Shown here: positions 58,254-64,000 of the stretch, one piece after another
Numbering within the stretch: the stretch's first letter is position 1
Layout of the letters: each line of letters starts with the position of its first letter
Assembly (NCBI GenBank): GCA_037447655.1
Contig: JBBHKE010000572.1
Coordinates: forward strand, 19,140-83,139
Direction: 5' to 3'
Source of the DNA: Zygnema cylindricum
Taxonomy: Eukaryota; Streptophyta; Zygnematophyceae; Zygnematales; Zygnemataceae
DNA: 64,000 bases
Position numbers and translations under genes: made by a program
Notes under the pieces: generated by a model
What the model saw: the letters and a program-made list of their open reading frames with translations, nothing else
Database searches by the model: none
Told to the model about the DNA's origin: nothing

Positions 58254-61200
58254 TCACTTGCTTGGGCTCCCATATTTTGTCACGACCTCGTTGAGGATTT
58301 GCTGATGGGATTTCGCCTTCCTGCAAAAAGTAAAATTCAAAAAGAGTTAAAAATAAATAGTATTCAAAAAACAATTACCGAAAAGGTTGGAGATAAAGTT
58401 AACAACACAAGAAAAAAGAGACAAAAAAAAAAATCAAAAAGATTCAAAACAAACGGAAAAAACCACCAATTTCAGGGCCCTCCCTCTCTCCCTCTCCCCC
58501 TCTCCCCCTCTCCCTAACAAATATTTTAAAAAGTTGAGTCTTGCCACACAACCTAATGAATAATATTAGGTGCTTTAATCATTGTAGATTTCTTGAGATA
58601 ACCACATGATTTAGTGTGGATCAAAGTGATTACTCAGACAAGCGACATTCGAGGAATCCCTAATTTGTGTACATGAAATAGAGTTGGCTTTCTTTTTTCC
58701 TATCCAGACTAAATGTAAAATGAGGAATTAAAATTTGTAATAATAATATAGTCGTGGTTTCTTTGTCCTTATCCAGACTAAGTGTAAATGAGGAATTAAT
58801 GTTTGTAATAAGAATATAGTGTAGAGAGACGAAACCGGTTGTAGTCCACTCCCTTAAATAGTGGTATTAACAATTGTAATTTTTGGTCAAAAAAAGTTGC
58901 GACTTGAGTTAGTATTGTTAAAACTAATAGCGATGGCTAATCGCTAACTATGATGATAAGAAACCCATTACTTCTTCATTAATATAATGCAAAAATGACA
59001 TGAAATCCTTTTAAACAATCGAGAAAAAAAAAATAGTATGTCACTAACATTTGACTGTGGCTGTAATACACCCACTTCATTTTGCAACTTCCCGAACTTA
59101 CAAAGTTTGACGGAATCTATTAGAATAAAGAAAAAAAAAAGTCACTCGAATAAATTCCTCAACAACATACGATCTTCATTTACATGATAAGGACCCTAAA
59201 AGGCCTACAATTTTCAAATCCTAACATCTTATCAAGCCCTTAAACCCCTTAACCCGCAATTAAACATACCTTAACTTTGTCGTTTTCACACTTCCTCCTT
59301 TGGATCCTCCACTGATACTTTTGCTTCCTTCCTTCAAATCTTTCCCTTCACGAGTTGACGTCTTACGAGCCGTATTCCTCTTTGACATTAAATTTTTTGC
59401 CACAGTTTTTCCATTTTTATCCTCGTCTTCTTCCCACTCATCATCATCATCCTCGTCATCATCCAAAAATCGTTTTGCTTTTAATTCTTCGGCCAAACGT
59501 TTCTCTAAAGCAGCAATTCGCAAATTTGCTTCGGCTTGCTCTTGTCGAATTCGAGCTTTTCTTCCCACTTCTTCTATCTCTTCTCCCTCTCCTTGAATTT
59601 CGATTCTCGTACTCCACTCATTCAACCCCTCCTGTCCCTCTCCCTCATTTCTCTCCCCCTCTACATCGCTCCTTGGTAACAAATTTTGTTTGGTTTTCCT
59701 ATCACTACCCCCTCGATGCTTGGATCCAAACGAGCTTGTCTCTCCTGCCTCATCAGCGTCTCCTCTCCCATCTCCCCAATCTCCTTCTCGTGACGACCCT
59801 TCACCCTGTAGACTCCCTCTCTCCCTCTCTCCTAACATCAGCTTCTCCGATTGTAGAGTCATAACTTTTTCAGACGATGACTCCTCATCTTCAATCACCA
59901 TTTCCTTCCCTCTTCTTACTCTACTCTTTCCCAACTTCATTTTCCTGCTCTCTCGCTTCTCTCCCACCAATATCTCCAGATTTTCCCTTCCTGTTGCCTC
60001 CACGACCACTTCTTTACCTTTCCTCTTAATATCTGCCTCTCTGTCTCTCTCCTTCACCTCAAGAGACCCCGTATTTAGTATGGAATTTGACCCAACTTCT
60101 GAACCCATCCACATATCATCCTCCTCATCGTCTTCATATTCTTCTTCCACATCTCCATCTACTCCATCGTCTTCTTCGTCGACGACTCCCATCCTATGGC
60201 TCTGTCTACTTTTTTTCTGTCGAACCAATTCTGCCTCTAATGCATTATCATCTTCATCTTCATCTTCGAAACTATTCCAAATATTTCTCTCCCTTTCTTC
60301 CAAGTCTTCCCCCTGTTGACTCTCTCTCCCTTTCCTGCTTGTCTGTCCTCTCCCAGCAATTTTCAGAGGTGCTAAACTTCTTTGCAACTCTTCCTCTTCC
60401 CCTTCTAGAGCCTTTTCTTTCCCTCTCTCCCCTTTTCCTCCCATCGCACTACTCCCAGGATCCAAAACCCTAACAGGATTCTCCTCCTTTGATTTCCCTC
60501 TCACTCTCAATCTTGAAACTGTTTTCGCATCTGTAACTGGATACATAGGAACAGAATAATCAGCGGGCATAATTTCTCCTTCGGGAAAAAAATCATGTTT
60601 TTGACTGGAAAAGGTTTTTTCTTCCCCATGAGACTCCGAGAAATCGTCTCGTCGTAAAAGACGAGCGTTATTGGATTTATTCGCATTCGTCTCCCTCGAA
60701 AACACCGCTCCAGAGACACCTGCCAGCTGGCAAACGAGAGACTTTTCGACTTTTCCAAAAGTAATCAAACGGTCTTTGAAGGAGTGGATAAACCTGTAGT
60801 CATTGAAAACATAGTGCTTACTATGTCAGGAAATAGAACATAAACAAAAACAGAAAAGAAAAAAAACATCGGACAAAAATAAAATTTGCAAGGTTATTTT
60901 TTTTTGGAGTAAGGTTAACGTAAATGAGATCCAGTTTGCTGATTTCTGATTTAAAAGTTAGAAAATCCAAAGAAAATCCAAAGTCATAGAAAAAAACTAA
61001 TGCCAGAAAGACCATAATTTTTTTATAAAAGTCCCTTCAAAAATGTTCTAGGATTTATTGGCAGGTGGATAACTGAAGTACATTTCTTGAAGAAATCTAA
61101 AACCCTGAATTTTAGCTCTTGCAATTCTCAGGACTACAAATTTTTTTTTTTTTAAGTAAGGCTTTCTGACAACCAGACTTAAAAGTATTTCACAACCATG

Positions 61201-63118
61201 TTAGGCTTTTGAACCTGCTCAAAACGTAAAATCGTTTAAAAACAAGTTAATGTGGAGTTTTAAGGAAAATTGTAATTTTATGAAGCATTTCAGTTGACTA
61301 TATGATATAAGAAACAAATCCCCGGGAAAAGAAACCAAAGAATTCTAGTTCTCCCTTTTTAGCTAAACATGAATATTATATTTTCTCTCCCCTTTCTTTT
61401 CTTTTTCACCCATTAAGGTTATGTCACTCTTTAGTAGAATGCTACAAAAACATTTCAAACTCAAGAAAGTGAATTTCCCAATAATAAAAACATTTTGTTA
61501 CTAAACAAAAAAGACAGGTAATAAAGCAAGAATTTACACGAATGAAGATAAAATAAACCTTAGTCATGAGGATCCAGAAAAAGGAACTACTGACAATTGA
61601 TCTCTTCACACATTTTATAAACTTTACCCATCTCCTATTAGCTTCATCAAATAGCATATCTCAAAAATTGAAGGCACAATTTGAAAGTGCTCCCCCAAAT
61701 TAAAAAACACACAAAAAGTTGAGTAAGATAGAGGGAGATACAGAGATAGAGACAGACAGAGACAGCACCAGAGACAGAGACAGAGACAGAGACAGAGACA
61801 TGGACAGAGACAAAGACAGACAGAGGAAGTGGGAGAAAGGAAAGAAAGGAGGCTAGAGAGAGAGGAGGGAGGAAGAGGGGCAGGGAGGAAAGAAGGGAGG
61901 GACGTGGAGAGGGAGGGAGGGAGGGACGGAGAGAGGGAAGGAGGGGGAGAGGCAGGGAGGGCGAGAGGGTCAAGGGAGGAAAAAATCCTACCTTTTCGCA
62001 GTTTCCTCGTCGGTGAAAGTAAAGAAGGCGTATCCGACACAAACGGGATCCCTTGTCTTTGACGAACCTTTTTCCACCGGTCGAATGTGAAGAAGTCCTT
62101 CGACTTCTCCCATAGCTGCCCGAAGATCTCGGGCAACATTTTTTTTTCGAGGGAGATTTCCAACCCAAACTTGGACACCCTGAGGGTTTGGTACAGCTAC
62201 AAAAAAAAACAAAAACAAAAATAAACAAATAAACAAACAAATAAAAAAGGAACAGGAATTGGAATTGGTGCAGCTCCACCTCTCCATCATCCCCTCGTAT
62301 TTCCCGATGAAAAATAGAATGGAAAGTTAATTTTTTCCATGGAAAGATATTATTATAAACTGTTTTATTTTGATTGCCTTTAGAAGAGAAAAAACTGGAG
62401 CTCAATTTCTTGCTTTTTCACTTTTAAAGAATTTTTAAAATCAAAATCGAAAGAATGCTCACGTGACTTCGAATTATTAGAAAAACAATTCCATAAATGA
62501 AAGAAATACAAGTTCACTTCAACATTCTCTCCAAAATTTAAACATTATACATAAAAAATATGTTTGTAGTCGCACATATTGTCGAAAATCTAATTACTTG
62601 TTTAAATCGATCATTTTCAAAATCCTTTGCCCTAACTTCTTTCTGTAGTAGTCTTGCTTCAACTAAAAACCACTAAATTAAACGAAAAAAAAAGACTTTC
62701 CCCAAAACCCTAAAAAAAATCTTCCAGCCATCCACTCACCTTGTTTTTTCCCTTTTGTATCGACGTTTGAAGGGCCACCTTTCTCCACTCTCTCCTTCTT
62801 CCTTCCTTCCTTCCCCTCTTTCCCCTCCTTCATACTTTTCTTCTCTTTTTCAATTTCTTCCAAAATTTTTCTTTCGAGAGTGTAATCAGCCCCTTCTCGG
62901 TGTCCTCCAAATCCCATCACAACCTTTTTTTTTGGATTATTCTCTAAAATTTCCTCATTTTTATACAATTTCCTCCCTACGTTTTTATTATTTTCCGGAA
63001 ATTCCTCCTCTATACCCAAATGTTCATTCACTCTACTAATTGCTTTCACATGTATATCTCTCAGTTTCCGTTGACGTTTTGGAACAGAACGGAATAAAAC
63101 GGAACTCGAAGGAGAACC
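58254..63118 (-). CDS. RRM protein with long acidic/basic tail, 4 exons, 5' end missing
   Basis: Minus-strand exons are 63118-62740, 62196-61992, 60793-59270 and 58320-58254; lengths sum to 725 codons in one frame, ending KYGSPSK and a stop at 58256-58254. Exon A opens after an AG with a basic stretch (KRQRKLRDIHVKAISRVNEH) and no suitable ATG, so a first exon lies further upstream or outside. Exons B and C carry one RRM: VQVWVGNL (RNP2), CVGYAFFTF (RNP1), then RFIHSFKDRLITFGKVEKSL. The remaining 480 residues are highly charged, with Asp/Glu runs (DEDEDDNALEAE, DDDEDDDDEWEEDED) and a predicted coiled stretch (RIRQEQAEANLRIAALEKRL). The RRM edge recalls plant organellar RRM proteins such as RBD1, but that is from memory and uncertain. 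An RNA-binding role is safe; targets are unknown. Confidence 0.8.
58689..58825. repeat. about 68-bp tandem repeat, 2 units, in the last intron of the RRM gene
   Basis: CCTATCCAGACTAAATGTAA and CCTTATCCAGACTAAGTGTA start two similar units, each ending in TTTGTAATAATAATATAGT or close to it. Confidence 0.75.
61730..61980. repeat. GACAGA and GGGAGG simple repeats in an intron of the RRM gene
   Basis: On the + strand (GACAGA)n at about 61743-61830 is followed by GGGAGG-rich DNA to 61980. On the gene strand this is a C/T-rich tract that starts about ten bases after the exon B donor (GTAGGATT). Confidence 0.9.
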
Positions 63119-63307
63119 CTAAACCACTCCCACCTCCCCCCCAAAAAAAACAAACAAATTCTCCAATTTTGTTAGATAAATTGACTTTGTAAGTTGATTT
63201 TAGTCTATCACAATAAAGGATATAAACAGGGTTTGCAAATTAAATTATGATAGACAAACAATTACCCAGAAATTTCTCTTATGTTCCACAATTTCTGTAG
63301 ATAGACT

Positions 63308-63612
63308 AATAATACTTAGCAGGAAAAACAATATAATAATACTTACAGGAAAAACCGTATAATGACAAAAACAAGAACTAGTATAATAATACTTGCAGGA
63401 AGAACAGTATAATAACACTTGCAGGGAAAACAGTATAATAATACTTACAGGGAAAACAGCATAACAAAACTTAAAAGGAAAAACAGTTTAACAATACTTA
63501 AGGAAAACAGTACAATAACACTTACAGGAAAAACGTTACAATGATACCTACAGGAAAAACAGAATAAAATACTTACAAAACAGTATAATAATACTTACAA
63601 GAAAAAACAATA
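63308..63612 (-). repeat. 26-bp satellite carrying 5' splice-site consensus on the gene strand
   Basis: About eleven units of roughly 26 bp. On the minus strand each reads close to GTAAGTATTATTATACTG then TTTTTCCT. Most units keep GTAAGT, two have GCAAGT and a few are decayed or shortened. Confidence 0.85.
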
Positions 63613-63892
63613 TGTGGACAAATGGCAAGTACACATTTGTTTGTGAAAAAAGACAAAACGAGAAAGAAAAAAGGGACGGGACTTTGCCCAGATACTAATT
63701 TTAATGATACATGAGTTATAAAGTTGAAAAAATAAACAATAAAGAAAATAATCCACACTAATACCTACACCTATCAGAAATAGAAACCAATTATTGGGTA
63801 TTTTCCACAACTATAGTTGTGACGTCACAATCAAAGGTAAGACTGTCACTTCTGGATGGGTAGTCTCCAAAGATAAAAAAAATTGGGGTTCT

Positions 63893-63947
63893 TTAGGGTT
63901 TCTAGGGTAATCAGGGGTTTAGAGTTTTTCAGGGTTTTTAGGGTTAT
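63893..63947 (-). promoter_or_regulatory. telo-box-like AAACCCTAA cluster
   Basis: On the minus strand AAACCCTAAA, AACCCTAAAAACCCTG and CTAAACCCC lie within 55 bases. AAACCCTA telo-boxes are common in promoters and leaders of plant genes for ribosome and RNA-processing functions. The place upstream of the RRM gene fits, but true telomeric remnants would look similar. Confidence 0.4.
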
Positions 63948-64000
63948 ACGCTGAAATAAACACAACAAATGAATCCTTCCCTCCCCCCCCCCTTCTCTCC

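Larger units (their letters stand above)
63119..64000. other. upstream region of the RRM gene
   Basis: No exon identified. It holds a G-run just before exon A, a 26-bp satellite (63308-63612) and telo-box-like words (63893-63947). It may contain an untranslated first exon or be a long intron. Confidence 0.4.

Noticed and set aside
59300-60473. Plus-strand frames of 98-209 codons
   Set aside because: Antisense shadows of the acidic/basic exon of the RRM gene.
63308-63612. CRISPR-like direct repeats
   Set aside because: Units are directly adjacent without spacers, and the genome is eukaryotic.
63893-63947. Interstitial telomere array
   Set aside because: Only a few irregular TTTAGGG-like words, not a tandem array; telo-box words of a promoter are at least as likely.

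Overview
The window looks like nuclear DNA of a green plant or streptophyte alga. The evidence is spliced genes with GT-AG introns, a UBA2-type two-RRM protein with a Gly/Gln/Pro-rich tail, a relative of the plastid soluble pyrophosphatase PPA6, Ty1/copia elements with a plant-style initiator-Met primer site, and many small TIR elements. I cannot name the species. There are no rRNA, tRNA or CRISPR loci that I can support. One 10-N assembly gap lies at 9688-9697.

Layout. 1-4.6 kb: decayed copia remains on the + strand (one element cut by the window edge, then a second fragment). 4.9-21.1 kb: a repeat field of TIR elements nested or abutting each other. It includes a tandem duplication of about 4.1-4.7 kb (about 12.08-16.81 and 16.81-20.75 kb) and a hAT-like MITE family with clean 8-bp target duplications. 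22.0-27.7 kb (+): a three-exon gene for a catalytically dead pyrophosphatase-like domain joined to a disordered tail of nearly 700 residues. 29.3-31.0 kb: two TIR elements joined end to end. 32.5-33.4 kb (-): three in-phase exons of an unrecognised gene. 33.9-39.3 kb (-): a complete six-exon sedolisin (S53) protease gene. 40.56-45.00 kb (-): a full-length but defective copia element with both LTRs and a TAGCA target duplication. 46.7-50.3 kb: a flush train of TIR elements. 50.55-52.71 kb (+): the UBA2-like gene, with a frame break in its Pro-rich tail and an apparently spliced 3' UTR. 58.25-63.12 kb (-): four exons of an RRM protein with a long acidic/basic tail, 5' end not found.

The most unusual pattern is how introns have grown. 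In the pseudo-pyrophosphatase gene the last coding bases of exon 2, together with the 5' splice site, are repeated about eleven times down intron 2. The sedolisin gene shows the same kind of duplication of its exon-1 end and donor in intron 1. Upstream of the RRM gene a 26-bp satellite carries GTAAGT in most units on the gene strand. Together these suggest tandem duplication seeded at 5' splice sites. The second notable item is the pseudo-pyrophosphatase itself: nearly every catalytic residue is replaced or deleted, yet the reading frame across three exons is intact.

The genes show no shared pathway. They are ordinary single genes set among repeats. All splice models were made by eye from reading frame, splice consensus and remembered family sequences, and none has transcript support here.
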